DNA of 64,000 nucleotides from Acidovorax sp. FHTAMBA (GTDB lineage Bacteria; Pseudomonadota; Gammaproteobacteria; Burkholderiales; Burkholderiaceae_C), in NCBI RefSeq assembly GCF_038958875.1, contig NZ_CP152407.1, positions 3,789,501-3,853,500 of the forward strand. Reading direction: 5' to 3'. Made by a program: the position numbers and the translations under genes. Shown here one piece after another: positions 40,438 through 49,673 of the stretch (its first letter is position 1; each line of letters starts with the position of its first letter). The notes below the pieces were generated by a model. The model made no database searches and had not been told where the DNA came from. It worked only from the letters and a program-made list of their open reading frames with translations.

Positions 40438-41955
40438 TCATCCCTGCGCCGAGGTTTCCGGCTGGGCCGCCTTGAAGAGGGCAGCCACCTTGCGCTTGGG
40501 CTTGATGTTGGCCGACACGCTGCTGCGCGGTGCCGACTTGGCCGCTTCCCAGGCGGGCGCCGCATCGGCAGGCGCACTGGCTTCATACGGCTTTTCAAAA
40601 AACGGATCGCGCGAGGCAACGGCCGGGCGGAAGCCCCGGTGCTGTTCACGCGGCTCGCGGGCTTCGCGGCCACCACGGTGTTCGCGTTCGCGTTCGCGCT
40701 CGCGGCGCGGGGCCGCCGGGATGGCATCGCGTCCATCGCCCGTCTCGCCAGCTTCGCGCCAGGCGCGGCGGCCGTCGTTGATGCGGCCTTGATTCCGAAT
40801 GCTTGGCTGGTCTTCTTCGTATTCGATGGCTTCGAGTTCGATCTTCTTCTTGATCAGCTTCTCGATGTCGGCCACCAGGCGGGCATCGCTGCCCGACACC
40901 AGCGTGACCGCCAGGCCCGATGCGCCCGCACGGCCCGTGCGGCCAATGCGGTGCACATAGTCTTCGGCGTTGAATGGCACGTCGAAGTTGAACACCGCCG
41001 GCACGTCCTTGATGTCCAGGCCGCGCGCGGCCACATCGGTACACACCAGCAGATCGACCTCGCCGCTCTTGAAGGCTTCGAGCGCCTTCAGGCGCTCGTC
41101 CTGGCTCTTGTCGCCATGCAGCGCGGTGGTCTTGAGGCCTTCGCGCTCCAGGCTGCGCGCCAGACGGGCACAACCGAGCTTGCTGTTCACGAAGATGAAT
41201 GCCTGCTTGATGCCCCGGCTCTTGAGCACCTGGTGGATGGCACGGCGCTTGTCGTCGTCGCCCGCGCTGTAAAAGCGCTGCTCCACGGTGGAGGCCGTTT
41301 CGTTCGGGCGGGCCACCTCGATGGTGACGGGGTTTTGCAGGTAGCTGCTGGCCAGGCGCTTGATCTCGGGAGAGAACGTGGCGCTGAACAGCAGCGTGGT
41401 GCGCTGCTTGGGCAGGAACGAGAGGATGCGCTGCAGGTCGGGCAGGAAACCGATGTCCAGCATGCGGTCGGCCTCGTCGAGCACCACGTACTCGACCTGG
41501 TTGAGCACCGCATTCTTGGCTTCGATGTGGTCCAGCAAACGGCCCGGCGTGGCCACCAGCACTTCGACGCCTTTTTTAAGCTCGATGGTCTGGGGCTTCA
41601 TGTCCATGCCGCCAAACACCACGGTGCTGCGCAGCTTGGTGTATTTGGCATACAGCGCAATCTGCTGGGCCACCTGGTCGGCCAGCTCGCGCGTGGGCAA
41701 CAGCACCAGGGCGCGCACGGGGTGGCGGGCCGGGGAGGTGGAACTGCTCTCGTGCTTGAGCAGGCGCTGCAGCAAGGGCAGCGAGAACGCGGCGGTCTTG
41801 CCGGTGCCCGTCTGGGCGGCACCCATCACGTCCTGTCCGGTGAGCACCACCGGGATGGCCTGCGCCTGGATGGGCGTCATGGACTCGTAGCCCATTTCGG
41901 CTACGGCACGCGCCAGCGGCTCAGCCAGCGATAGATTGGAAAAGGAACTTGTCAT
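40438..41955 (-). CDS. rhlE: DEAD-box RNA helicase (RhlE-like)
   Basis: A 505-residue ATP-dependent RNA helicase. Motifs in order: Q motif MTPIQAQAIP, motif I AAQTGTGKTAAF, Ia PTRELADQV, II VLDEADRMLDIGF, III LFSATFS, V VCTDVAARGLDI and VI HRIGRTGRAG. The C-terminal tail of about 130 residues is rich in Arg/Glu (including REREREREHRGGREARE) and should bind RNA. It has a long leader with a strong palindrome. Confidence 0.93.
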   Translation of the reverse strand: MTSSFSNLSLAEPLARAVAEMGYESMTPIQAQAIPVVLTGQDVMGAAQTGTGKTAAFSLPLLQRLLKHESSSTSPARHPVRALVLLPTRELADQVAQQIALYAKYTKLRSTVVFGGMDMKPQTIELKKGVEVLVATPGRLLDHIEAKNAVLNQVEYVVLDEADRMLDIGFLPDLQRILSFLPKQRTTLLFSATFSPEIKRLASSYLQNPVTIEVARPNETASTVEQRFYSAGDDDKRRAIHQVLKSRGIKQAFIFVNSKLGCARLARSLEREGLKTTALHGDKSQDERLKALEAFKSGEVDLLVCTDVAARGLDIKDVPAVFNFDVPFNAEDYVHRIGRTGRAGASGLAVTLVSGSDARLVADIEKLIKKKIELEAIEYEEDQPSIRNQGRINDGRRAWREAGETGDGRDAIPAAPRREREREREHRGGREAREPREQHRGFRPAVASRDPFFEKPYEASAPADAAPAWEAAKSAPRSSVSANIKPKRKVAALFKAAQPETSAQG

Positions 41956-42298
41956 TAAAAGCGTGTCTGTAGGCGACGCTGAAATTGTCTGAGCAATGTG
42001 GCACGCCCCTGGGAAGGGCTGGCTGCAAGGCGCAAACCGCAGCGATAACCGGGGTTATCGCAAGGATTTGCAACGCCACAAACCGGCCCCTGTGCGGGGA
42101 ATGCGCATTGCGCAAATGACTTGTTCAGCGTTGCCTGAGCTGCCTATTGTCGCACCGGTGGCCCGAAAAGCGATTTTTCACCCAGTCGGCGTGGTACAGA
42201 GCGCATTCTTTCGAGGGCAATTTTCGGCTCGAATGCTTCATATTTGATAGCTTATAGCGCTTACCCATAAAGCGCTGCAGCCGTTTTTCTTACAAAAA
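41956..42298. other. Non-coding stretch upstream of rhlE
   Basis: A 343-base gap between the SulP gene end and rhlE start, both on the minus strand. It holds the perfect palindrome 42042-42061, and F1 copy 8 at 42240-42300. No convincing open frame; a 64-codon minus frame at 41921-42115 lacks protein character. Confidence 0.6.
42042..42061. promoter_or_regulatory. Perfect 20-base palindrome in the rhlE leader
   Basis: GCGATAACC-GG-GGTTATCGC, about 87 bases before the rhlE start. No T run follows on either strand. It could be a regulator site or a stable RNA hairpin in the leader. Confidence 0.5.
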
Positions 42299-42300
42299 TT
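42240..42300 (-). repeat. Dispersed palindromic repeat F1, copy 8
   Basis: On the minus strand: AAAAACGGCTGCAGC, core AGCGCTTTATGGGTAAGCGCT, then ATAAGCTATCAAATATGAAGC. It touches the SulP stop codon. Confidence 0.9.
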
Positions 42301-44434
42301 ATTCCAGTACGGCCCGCAATTGCCGTGTGGTCACCGCCAGCCGCCTCGCCCCGATCTGGGCGAGGTTATTCATCACCGTGAGCGCTGCCTCGGGGTATTG
42401 CCGGGCCCAGGCGTCAAAGTGCGCCCGAGACAGGCGCACCAGGTGCGCGGGCCCCCGCTCGGAGCCCGCGCAGGCGCTGCGGGCCGCACCATTGAGAAAC
42501 GCCATCTCGCCAAACGCCATGCCCGGCCCCACCGTGGCCAGGCGCAGCCCCTTGTCCGGCGGCCACTGGGTCACCAGCGTGATGTGGCCCGACTTCACCA
42601 CCAGCAGGTCGTGGTCGGTATCACCCGCGCGGAACACCACCCCATGGGGCGGCACGGCCAGTGGCTCCAGCACCGCCATCAGGGCCTCGGCTGCTGCCCG
42701 GGGCACGCCCTCGCCCATCTCGCCCAGCAGGTCCCGCTCCGGGCGGGCCGGGCGCTGCTCGATGGGGCGCTGCGCGAGGATGCCGGCCTCGGCCCATTCC
42801 AGGGCGCGGTCGAGGTCGGCAAAGGCGCGCACCGGCTCGCCCGCATGCTCGGCCGCCACCGGGTCCAGCGAGGCCACGGCAGCGGCAATGCCCTGCTGGT
42901 CCAGATCACGCACCAGCGCACGCAGCTGCGCCAAGGCCGTGCTGTCCCAGGCGGGCACGCGGCCTGCATCCAGAATCACCCAGCGGTGGCGCGGCTGCAG
43001 CAGCAGGCGCACCTGCTCGGCCAGGTGGGCCGCCACGCCGAACGACATGACGCCCTGCAGTTCAAACACGGCCACCTGGTTCATGCGCGGCGAGAGCCAG
43101 GTGTCCGAGCCCGCGCGCCGCAGCCGGCGCGAGCGCAGCTCGCCATCGAGCCGCACATGGCGCAGCACCTTGGCGGCTGAGTCGTGCAGCAGCACGAAGG
43201 TGGCCACCACCAGCCCCGCCACCAGCGCGCCCACGCCGCCCATCACCGCAAACACCAGCGCCACCAGCCAGCTTTGCGCCCAGGTCACCCGCGAGCGTTG
43301 TGCATAGCGCAGCGACCACATGAGCCCCGGAACCTGCATGAGCCCCGCCAGCACCAGCCCACCCGCCAGACAGGCCATGGGCACCCAGTGCAGCCACCAG
43401 GCGCCTGTCAGGGCCACGCCCAGCATGATGCCGGCATGCCAGCGCGGTGCGTCGCGGGACGCACCCGCCTGTGCCAGCACGATGCGCGAACGCGATGCGC
43501 TGGTGGATGCGGGAATCATCCCGGCCAGCCCGCACAACACGCCCAGCAGGCTCTCGCGGCGCAGGGTCAGGTTGGCGTTACCACGCAGGCCGTGGTCCAG
43601 CTCCAGCTCCTGGTTGAACACCAGGATCTCCAGGCTGTTGACCAACGCCATCAACAGCGCCAGCACCACCAGCTCCGACCCATACCGCTGCGCCAGCGCC
43701 ACCCAGGGAACGCCCGTCCAGTCCGGCCACATCGGGCCGGCAAACACGCTGGGCTGCACGGCAGGAGCAAACACATCCCCCAGCCCGCGGCCCCAGAGCC
43801 CCGCCGCTGCCACGGCCAGCGCCACCATGGCCACAGCGGTCAGCAGCCCCGGCATGCGGGGCCAGCGCCGGCGCAGACCCCACGCCAGCCCCACTACCGC
43901 GACTGCCGCCAACAGGTGCCAACCGGTGCGGGCGTCCCACGAGGCATCTGCGCCCGCGCCAAAGCCGTTGCGCACCTGCCCCACCACCATCGACAGCCCC
44001 ACCCCGGCCGCAAAGCCATGCGTGACCGAGACGGGCAGGAAACGCGCCACCGAGGCCAGGCGCAGCACCCCCAGCAGCCACTGAAACACAAACGCCAGTG
44101 CCACCGTAGCCCCGCTCACCGCCAGTACCTGGCGCGCACTCAGGCCCAGCGCAGGCGCCGCGCCATGGGCGGTGGCCAGCACCGCCGCAAACAGCAGCGC
44201 CACCACGGTGGTGGGCGCATAGACCACCCCCGCGCGCGGCAACGCCAGCGTGAGCAGCAGCCCCGGCAGGGCCGCCGACCACAACGCCAGTGCTGCCAGG
44301 GAATGGTCTGCCGCCAGGGGCGCAAAAGCCAGCAGGCCCAGGCCGACGGCATGCGGGACCGTGACCGCCGCCGCCGACCACGCGGCGGCGATGCCCGGCG
44401 ACCGGAGAGGCTGCAGGGACTCAGCAGGGGACAT
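42299..44434 (-). CDS. SulP-type transporter with STAS and cyclic-nucleotide-binding domains
   Basis: A 711-residue membrane protein. About 11 helices of the SulP family fill the first 390 residues (SVTHGFAAGVGLSMVVGQV, NQELELDHGLRGNANLT, GMIPASTSASRSR). A STAS domain follows (VFELQGVMSFGVAAHLAEQV, WVILDAGRVPAWDSTALAQL), then a cNMP-binding domain at the C-terminus (GVVFRAGDTDHDLLVVKSGH, GPGMAFGEMAFLNG). It probably carries an anion such as sulfate or bicarbonate, perhaps under nucleotide control. It is divergent from nothing close and its stop abuts a repeat. Confidence 0.88.
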   Translation of the reverse strand: MSPAESLQPLRSPGIAAAWSAAAVTVPHAVGLGLLAFAPLAADHSLAALALWSAALPGLLLTLALPRAGVVYAPTTVVALLFAAVLATAHGAAPALGLSARQVLAVSGATVALAFVFQWLLGVLRLASVARFLPVSVTHGFAAGVGLSMVVGQVRNGFGAGADASWDARTGWHLLAAVAVVGLAWGLRRRWPRMPGLLTAVAMVALAVAAAGLWGRGLGDVFAPAVQPSVFAGPMWPDWTGVPWVALAQRYGSELVVLALLMALVNSLEILVFNQELELDHGLRGNANLTLRRESLLGVLCGLAGMIPASTSASRSRIVLAQAGASRDAPRWHAGIMLGVALTGAWWLHWVPMACLAGGLVLAGLMQVPGLMWSLRYAQRSRVTWAQSWLVALVFAVMGGVGALVAGLVVATFVLLHDSAAKVLRHVRLDGELRSRRLRRAGSDTWLSPRMNQVAVFELQGVMSFGVAAHLAEQVRLLLQPRHRWVILDAGRVPAWDSTALAQLRALVRDLDQQGIAAAVASLDPVAAEHAGEPVRAFADLDRALEWAEAGILAQRPIEQRPARPERDLLGEMGEGVPRAAAEALMAVLEPLAVPPHGVVFRAGDTDHDLLVVKSGHITLVTQWPPDKGLRLATVGPGMAFGEMAFLNGAARSACAGSERGPAHLVRLSRAHFDAWARQYPEAALTVMNNLAQIGARRLAVTTRQLRAVLE

Positions 44435-44519
44435 CTCAGTTCTCCATGGCGCCGTATGTCACCCACACCCCACAAAACCGGCGCGGCCCATGCCCGGGCA
44501 GCTGCGCAAGGGCCGCCAA

Positions 44520-44637
44520 GCTGCGTAGCCAGCGCTTCGCTTGCGTGCGCTGGCTGCGTCCCCCTGCCCGCAACGCGCAGCGTTGCGAGAGCGGGGGGAA
44601 GCCGCGAAGCGGCTCAGGGGGGTGTTTCAAAGACTCC
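44520..44637. repeat. Repeat family F2, copy c
   Basis: On the minus strand: CCCCCCTGAGCCGCTTCGCG, GCTTCCCCCCGCTCTCGCAA with an inner hairpin CGCAACGCTGCGCGTTGCG, then GGCAGGGGGACGCAGCC. It reaches the last codons of the zinc metallopeptidase gene. Confidence 0.8.
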
Positions 44638-45502
44638 GGGCGGCGAAGGTGTCGCAGGCTTTCACGCTGCCATTTTGCAAACCGGTGTGGAACCACCGCT
44701 GGCGCTGCGCACTGGTGCCGTGGGTGAAGCTTTCGGGCACGATCGCCCCACCGCTCGAGCGCTGCAGTGCATCGTCGCCGATCCTGGCGGCCGCGTTCAT
44801 GGCTTCCTCGACGTCGCCCTGCTCCAGAACCTGCCGCGCGTTCTGCGCATGGTGTGCCCACACGCCAGCGAAGCAGTCGGCCTGCAGCTCCAGCCGCACC
44901 GACAGCGCGTTGTATTCCGCCTTGCTCACGCGGCCGCGCATCTGGTCGACCTTGCCACTGATGCCCAGCTGGTTCTGCACATGGTGGCCCACCTCATGGG
45001 CAATCACATAGGCCTGGGCAAAGTCGCCCGGCGCTCCCAGGCGGTTCTTGAGGGTTTCGTAAAACCCGAGGTCGATGTACACCTTCTGGTCTGCCGGGCA
45101 GTAAAACGGGCCCATCGCCGCCTGCCCGGTGCCACAGGCCGTGGGTGTGGCACCCCGAAACAGCACAAGGCGCGGCTCCTGGTAGGTGCCGCCGCCCTGG
45201 CGGAACACGCCCTGCCACACGTCTTCGGTGTCGGCCAGCACGGTCGACACAAAACGGGCCATGGTGTCGTCGGCCGGGGGGCGTTGTGCAGGCCCCTGCG
45301 ATTGCACCTGTGCCGGCGGCCCGCCGCCACTGAGCAGTCCCAGAATGGTCAGCGGGTTGATACCCAGCACCCAGCCACCCACCAGTGCAATCACAATGGT
45401 TCCGATGCCGATGCTGCGCCCACCGAAGATCGGCGAACCACCGCCGCCGCCCTGGCGCCGGTCTTCCACGTTGTCCGACTCGCGATTGCCTTCCCACTTC
45501 AT
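44627..45502 (-). CDS. Neutral zinc metallopeptidase, YpfJ family
   Basis: A 291-residue membrane-anchored peptidase. One N-terminal helix (IGIGTIVIALVGGWVLGI) precedes a periplasmic domain with the zinc motif AYVIAHEVGHHVQNQLG and the downstream LELQADCFAGVWAHH (third ligand Glu). CGTGQAAMGPFYCPADQKVY is the family marker. The ATG at 45502 has GGAGG upstream. Substrate unknown. Confidence 0.9.
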   Translation of the reverse strand: MKWEGNRESDNVEDRRQGGGGGSPIFGGRSIGIGTIVIALVGGWVLGINPLTILGLLSGGGPPAQVQSQGPAQRPPADDTMARFVSTVLADTEDVWQGVFRQGGGTYQEPRLVLFRGATPTACGTGQAAMGPFYCPADQKVYIDLGFYETLKNRLGAPGDFAQAYVIAHEVGHHVQNQLGISGKVDQMRGRVSKAEYNALSVRLELQADCFAGVWAHHAQNARQVLEQGDVEEAMNAAARIGDDALQRSSGGAIVPESFTHGTSAQRQRWFHTGLQNGSVKACDTFAARSL

Positions 45503-45613
45503 ACGGTGCCTCCGGTGCCATCCCGAAAGAACGGCCATGCCGCCATATTACGCGCCGTGCACGTACCCGGCGCAGCCACTACCATGGCTCGGGAAGAAAC
45601 CCTACAGTCCCTC

Positions 45614-46300
45614 ATGGCGCACCCATCAAATCCACAGTCCACACGCACCGCTGACAGCACCGGCGTGATCCTGCTCACGGGCTTCGACCCTTTTGGCACA
45701 GACACCCTGAACCCCAGCTGGCTGGTGGCCCAAGCGCTGGACGGACAGCGCATTGCCGGGCACCGCGTAGTGGCTGCGCAACTGTCCACGGTGTTTGGCA
45801 AGTCGCTGCAGCAACTGGAAACGCTGGTGGCCACACACCGGCCAGCGCTGGTCGTCTGCCTGGGCCAGGCCGGGGGGCGCAATGCCCTGTCACTGGAGCG
45901 GGTGGGGATCAACATCAACGACGCCCGCATCCCCGACAACGCAGGCCACCAGCCGATCGACACGCCGGTGGTGCCCGGCGGGCCTGCTGCATATTTCTCC
46001 AGTCTGCCCGTCAAGGCCATGCTGCAGGGCGTGCTGCGCGCCGGGGTGCCCTGCGAGGTTTCACAGACCGCCGGGACCTTTGTCTGCAACCATGTGCTGT
46101 ATGGCCTGCTGCACCTGCTGCAAACGCAGGGTGCGGGCGCGGCGGGCGCCCGGGGCGGATTTATCCATGTCCCCTGGCTGCCGGGCCAGGGCGTGCCCCA
46201 CCTGGCGCTGCGAGACATGGTGCGCGGCACCCACGCCGCTTTATGGGCCGCCGTCTTGACGCCAGAAGACATCGCCCTCGGCGCGGGCGCAACCCACTGA
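45614..46300 (+). CDS. pcp: Pyroglutamyl-peptidase I
   Basis: A 228-residue cysteine peptidase (family C15) that removes N-terminal pyroglutamate. The N-terminal block ILLTGFDPFGTDTLNPSWLV, the Glu region LSLERVGININDARIPDN, the nucleophile in TAGTFVCNHVLYGLL and the His in GGFIHVPWLPGQ form the triad. ATG 45614 gives near-normal length; an in-frame ATG ten codons upstream is possible and neither has a strong ribosome site. Confidence 0.92.
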   Translation: MAHPSNPQSTRTADSTGVILLTGFDPFGTDTLNPSWLVAQALDGQRIAGHRVVAAQLSTVFGKSLQQLETLVATHRPALVVCLGQAGGRNALSLERVGININDARIPDNAGHQPIDTPVVPGGPAAYFSSLPVKAMLQGVLRAGVPCEVSQTAGTFVCNHVLYGLLHLLQTQGAGAAGARGGFIHVPWLPGQGVPHLALRDMVRGTHAALWAAVLTPEDIALGAGATH

Positions 46301-46409
46301 CCCCCAACACCGGCAGCCGCTTGCAGCCACAAGTTACCCGGGCAACATCCCGCGCGCGACTGGGGCTTGTCCGCTCCCACCGCGTAGCCAGCCTGTGTAC
46401 AGTTCCGCC

Positions 46410-47381
46410 ATGCCTGTGCAACCATCCTCCCTGACAGCCGGCGCGCTCGACGCCACCGCCACCCGGGCCTGCCTTCCCTGGAACGCGCTGGCCGACGAAA
46501 TCGGGGCCCTGCTGCGGGACGATACGGTGTCAGTGCCCGCCCGCACGGTACTGCCTCTGCCCGGCGGCGGCAGCCTGTTCGTGATGCCCGCCACCGACAG
46601 CCAGGTGGCGATGACCAAGCTGATCACACTCACGCCCGCCAACGCCGGTACCCACCGGCCCGCGATCCAGGGCGATGTCGTGGTGTTTGATGTTCTGACG
46701 GGCGAACGCCGCCTTGTACTGGACGGCCCCACGATCACGGCACGCCGGACGGCCGCTGTCTCGCTGCTGGCTGCCCGGCATCTTGCGCAAAAGCCTGCGG
46801 GTCCGCTGCTCATCGTGGGTGCGGGTGTCCAGGGCCTGGCGCACCTGGAGGCGTTCGTGGAAGGCCTGGGGGTGACAGAAGTCTGGATCGCATCGCGCAG
46901 CGCGGCCAGCGCCCAAAAGCTCGCCCGGCATGCCGCGACGCTCGGTGCCCAGGCCCACACCGTGACCGATGCGGATGCCGCCCTGCCCCATTGCCCCCTG
47001 GTGGCGGTGTGCACGCCCGCGCACGCGGTGGTGCTGAGTGCGCCGCCACGGGCCGACGCATTCGTGGCGGCAGTGGGCGCGTTCACCGAGAACATGGCCG
47101 AGCTTTCTCCATCGTTCTGCCACCATGTGGCAGCGCACGGGCGCATCGTGCTGGACAGCGACGATGCGCGGCACGAAGCCGGTGATTTGCTCCAGGCGGG
47201 GCTGGATGCAAATCCATTGCCAACGCTGGGCCAACTTGTGCGCAACGGCTTCGCCCCTGCCACCGGCCCGGTGCTGTTCAAAAGCTGCGGCTGGGCGGGC
47301 TGGGACCTGGCAGCCGCCCGGCTGGCCATGCGCCCGCACCCCGCAGGCGCCACCCACCCGGCCGCACGGACGACGCCATGA
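46410..47381 (+). CDS. Ornithine cyclodeaminase/mu-crystallin family reductase
   Basis: A 323-residue NAD(P)-binding protein. VVVFDVLTGERRLVLDGPTI then TARRTAAVSLLAAR bind substrate, and the Rossmann motif LLIVGAGVQGLAHLEAF is clear. It resembles the delta1-pyrroline/piperideine-2-carboxylate reductases of proline and lysine breakdown more than true ornithine cyclodeaminase, but this is by general look. Its stop overlaps an ATG (ATGA) that seems to begin the next gene in a different frame. Confidence 0.8.
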   Translation: MPVQPSSLTAGALDATATRACLPWNALADEIGALLRDDTVSVPARTVLPLPGGGSLFVMPATDSQVAMTKLITLTPANAGTHRPAIQGDVVVFDVLTGERRLVLDGPTITARRTAAVSLLAARHLAQKPAGPLLIVGAGVQGLAHLEAFVEGLGVTEVWIASRSAASAQKLARHAATLGAQAHTVTDADAALPHCPLVAVCTPAHAVVLSAPPRADAFVAAVGAFTENMAELSPSFCHHVAAHGRIVLDSDDARHEAGDLLQAGLDANPLPTLGQLVRNGFAPATGPVLFKSCGWAGWDLAAARLAMRPHPAGATHPAARTTP

Positions 47382-47429
47382 ACTTCAAGCGGTTTTTCCG
47401 ACTACAGCCTGCGCACACAGATTGCGCTG

Positions 47430-49076
47430 GTGTTCGGCACGCTGGTGGTCGGCCTGGCCGTGCTGCTGTCGCTGGGGTTTGGCGAACTGCTCAAGTACCG
47501 CATCGAGCGCGACGCCGGCTCGTCACTGCAAGTGATTGCCCACAACGCGGGCAGACTGCTGAGCAATGGTCTGCAAGAGCGCAGCCGCGAGGTCGAGGTG
47601 CTGGCGGCGTCCGAGGTCATCTGGAGCAAGGGGCTGGACTCTGCCGAGGCGCACCACATGCTGGCACGCAGCCAGGCCACCCAACCCCACAGCGTGTGGA
47701 TCGGTGTGGCCGACGCGCAGGGCGTGGTGCGCGCCGCCACCGGCAGCCTCCTGGTGGGCCAGAACGTGGCCGAGCGCCCCTGGTTCCAGGAAGGTCTGAA
47801 GCATCTGTATGTGGGCGACGTGCACCCTGCCAAATTGCTCGAGAAGTTGCTGCCCCCCACGGCGTCGGGCGAGCCCCACCGCTTTGTCGATTTTTCAGCA
47901 CCCATCCGGCTGGGACCCACCACGGTGGGCGTGCTGGGCATTCATGGCAGCTGGGAGTGGACGCGGGAGGTGATCGAAAGCCTGACCCCTGAGCGCACCA
48001 ATGAGACTGCGGCGGAGCTGTTCGTGTTTGACCAGCAGGAGGCGCTGATCTATGCCCCCAATGGCAAGACCCGTGCCCTGCAGGGCGCCGGGCAGCGCCT
48101 GCCGGTCGGTTCCGACCGGCGACAAGGCCTGCGGCGTGAAAAAAACCCCGCAGCGGTGACTCGGTGGGCCGATGGACGCCTGTACCTCACCGCCATCACA
48201 CCGCTGCCGGCGCGCAACCCCGAGAGCGATCTGGGCTGGTATGTAGTTGCGCGCGAGCCGGTGGAACTGGCCTTTGCCGAAGCCAACAAAGCGGTGCGCA
48301 TGGCGCTGATGATCGGGCTGGCCGCCGCACTCTTCGCGTCGGTCCTGGCGTGGCTGGCCGCACGCCGCCTCAGCGAAGATCTGTATGCCCTGGCGCACGC
48401 CGCCAGCGCCGTGGAGGCAGATCGGCACGATACGCACATTCCCCAGGCGCACAGCAGCCGCGAGGTGCGGCAGCTATCGCGGGCGCTCGGCCGCATGACC
48501 CACCGGCTCATTGCCGCGCGCGGCGCCATGGAAGAGAAAGTGCGCCTGCGCACGCTGGAGCTCGAGGCGGCCAACCGCGCGCTGGATCTGCAGGCACGTA
48601 CCGACGCGCTCACGGGCCTGCTCAACCGCCGGGGCTTTGAAACCCAGATGGCCTTTGCCATGGCGCTGGCACGGCGCAGCCAACGCCCGTTGAGCCTGAT
48701 TGCCGTCGATGTGGACCACTTCAAGCGGGTCAACGACACCTACGGCCACGAGGCCGGCGACGAAGTGCTGCGCCGGCTTGGGCAAACGCTGGAGACGCGT
48801 CTGCGCAGCTCGGACGTGGTGGCGCGCCTGGGAGGCGAGGAATTTGTGGCGCTGCTGCCGGATACAGACCTGGCAGGCGCCCAGGCCATCGCTCAGACTC
48901 TGATCGACTCCATGGCGGAACAGCACGATCCCGTGGTCGGGCACATCACCGTGAGTGCCGGGGTGGGCACCCTGCGGGACCTGCAGGACACCGGCGCCGA
49001 CATGCTGCGGCGGGCGGATGCCGCGCTGTACGACGCAAAGCGCCAGGGGCGCAACAGGGTCTGCGTGGAAGAGTGA
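47430..49076 (+). CDS. Membrane diguanylate cyclase (dCache-HAMP-GGDEF), start disrupted
   Basis: At least 548 residues: a membrane helix (FGTLVVGLAVLLSLGFGELL), a periplasmic double-Cache sensor to about residue 275, a second helix (MALMIGLAAALFASVLAWLA), a HAMP region, coiled coil and a cyclase domain with DALTGLLNRRGFE, RLGGEEF (about 466-472). It should make cyclic-di-GMP. The frame is open from just after the upstream stop but has no ATG; MNFKRF at 47378 lies in another frame and would join as MNFKRFSDYSLRTQIALVFG if one T of the run at 47393-47397 were absent. As written, GTG 47430 or a nearby CTG would be used. Confidence 0.85.
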   Translation: MFGTLVVGLAVLLSLGFGELLKYRIERDAGSSLQVIAHNAGRLLSNGLQERSREVEVLAASEVIWSKGLDSAEAHHMLARSQATQPHSVWIGVADAQGVVRAATGSLLVGQNVAERPWFQEGLKHLYVGDVHPAKLLEKLLPPTASGEPHRFVDFSAPIRLGPTTVGVLGIHGSWEWTREVIESLTPERTNETAAELFVFDQQEALIYAPNGKTRALQGAGQRLPVGSDRRQGLRREKNPAAVTRWADGRLYLTAITPLPARNPESDLGWYVVAREPVELAFAEANKAVRMALMIGLAAALFASVLAWLAARRLSEDLYALAHAASAVEADRHDTHIPQAHSSREVRQLSRALGRMTHRLIAARGAMEEKVRLRTLELEAANRALDLQARTDALTGLLNRRGFETQMAFAMALARRSQRPLSLIAVDVDHFKRVNDTYGHEAGDEVLRRLGQTLETRLRSSDVVARLGGEEFVALLPDTDLAGAQAIAQTLIDSMAEQHDPVVGHITVSAGVGTLRDLQDTGADMLRRADAALYDAKRQGRNRVCVEE

Positions 49077-49139
49077 TCGCCAGGCGCCTGGGCAACTCGC
49101 CGATGAATAGAGGCCCGCTCCCCACGGGCCGCCTTGGCA

Positions 49140-49523
49140 CTAGTCGATCGCCGCCACCACTTCGCACCCCCGTGGCGCTGCTACCTCGAAGTACGCCTGC
49201 AGGCGGTTTGCAGCAGCGTGCAGGCCTTCATCCGGCACGGCACGCGCAGCGGCCAGCTGCTCCAAGGCATACGGCTTGTGGCCCAGCATCATCGCGGTGT
49301 TCACGCAGCGGCCCGCTGCTGCCATCCGGAGGATGAAGGCGTTGAGCAGATCACAGGGCCAATAGTGCGAGTGCGAGTGTGAGTGCGACTGAACGTGCGC
49401 CGGGTGCTCCATGAGCGCCGTTCCGCACAGTGCACGACTTTCGCGCGCATCGCGCACTGGCAAATGAGAAAGCACATCATCCCGGGCCTTGGCGGGTGCA
49501 GATGTTGCAGCAAAGGTCAGCAT
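49140..49523 (-). CDS. Hypothetical protein with a His-Ser repeat
   Basis: A 127-residue protein of unknown family. Its midpoint has VQSHSHSHSHYWPCD, a run of four His-Ser pairs that could bind metal, followed by a helical part (LNAFILRMAAAGRCVNTAMM). The ATG at 49523 has AGAAGGAG with good spacing, which is the main support for translation. It is convergent with the diguanylate cyclase and follows dcd on the same strand. Confidence 0.6.
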   Translation of the reverse strand: MLTFAATSAPAKARDDVLSHLPVRDARESRALCGTALMEHPAHVQSHSHSHSHYWPCDLLNAFILRMAAAGRCVNTAMMLGHKPYALEQLAAARAVPDEGLHAAANRLQAYFEVAAPRGCEVVAAID

Positions 49524-49673
49524 GGTGGACTCCTTCTGGCCACCGGACCATCCGATGGCATGACCAGATGCTACGGATGTGTCCTCTCGCAACACTTCAG
49601 CCAAAGGAACGAGGCCTTGTAGGACACCGGCTTTGCGCAGGCGCCGCCAAACCTGCCCCGGGCGTGCGAGCAG

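Noticed and set aside
41921..42115. 64-codon minus frame upstream of rhlE
   Set aside because: No ribosome site, no conserved look, and it contains the palindrome; treated as leader DNA.
49112..49130. GGCCCG...CGGGCC hairpin between diguanylate cyclase and the His-rich gene
   Set aside because: The stem is only six pairs and no T run follows on either strand, so it is not called a terminator.
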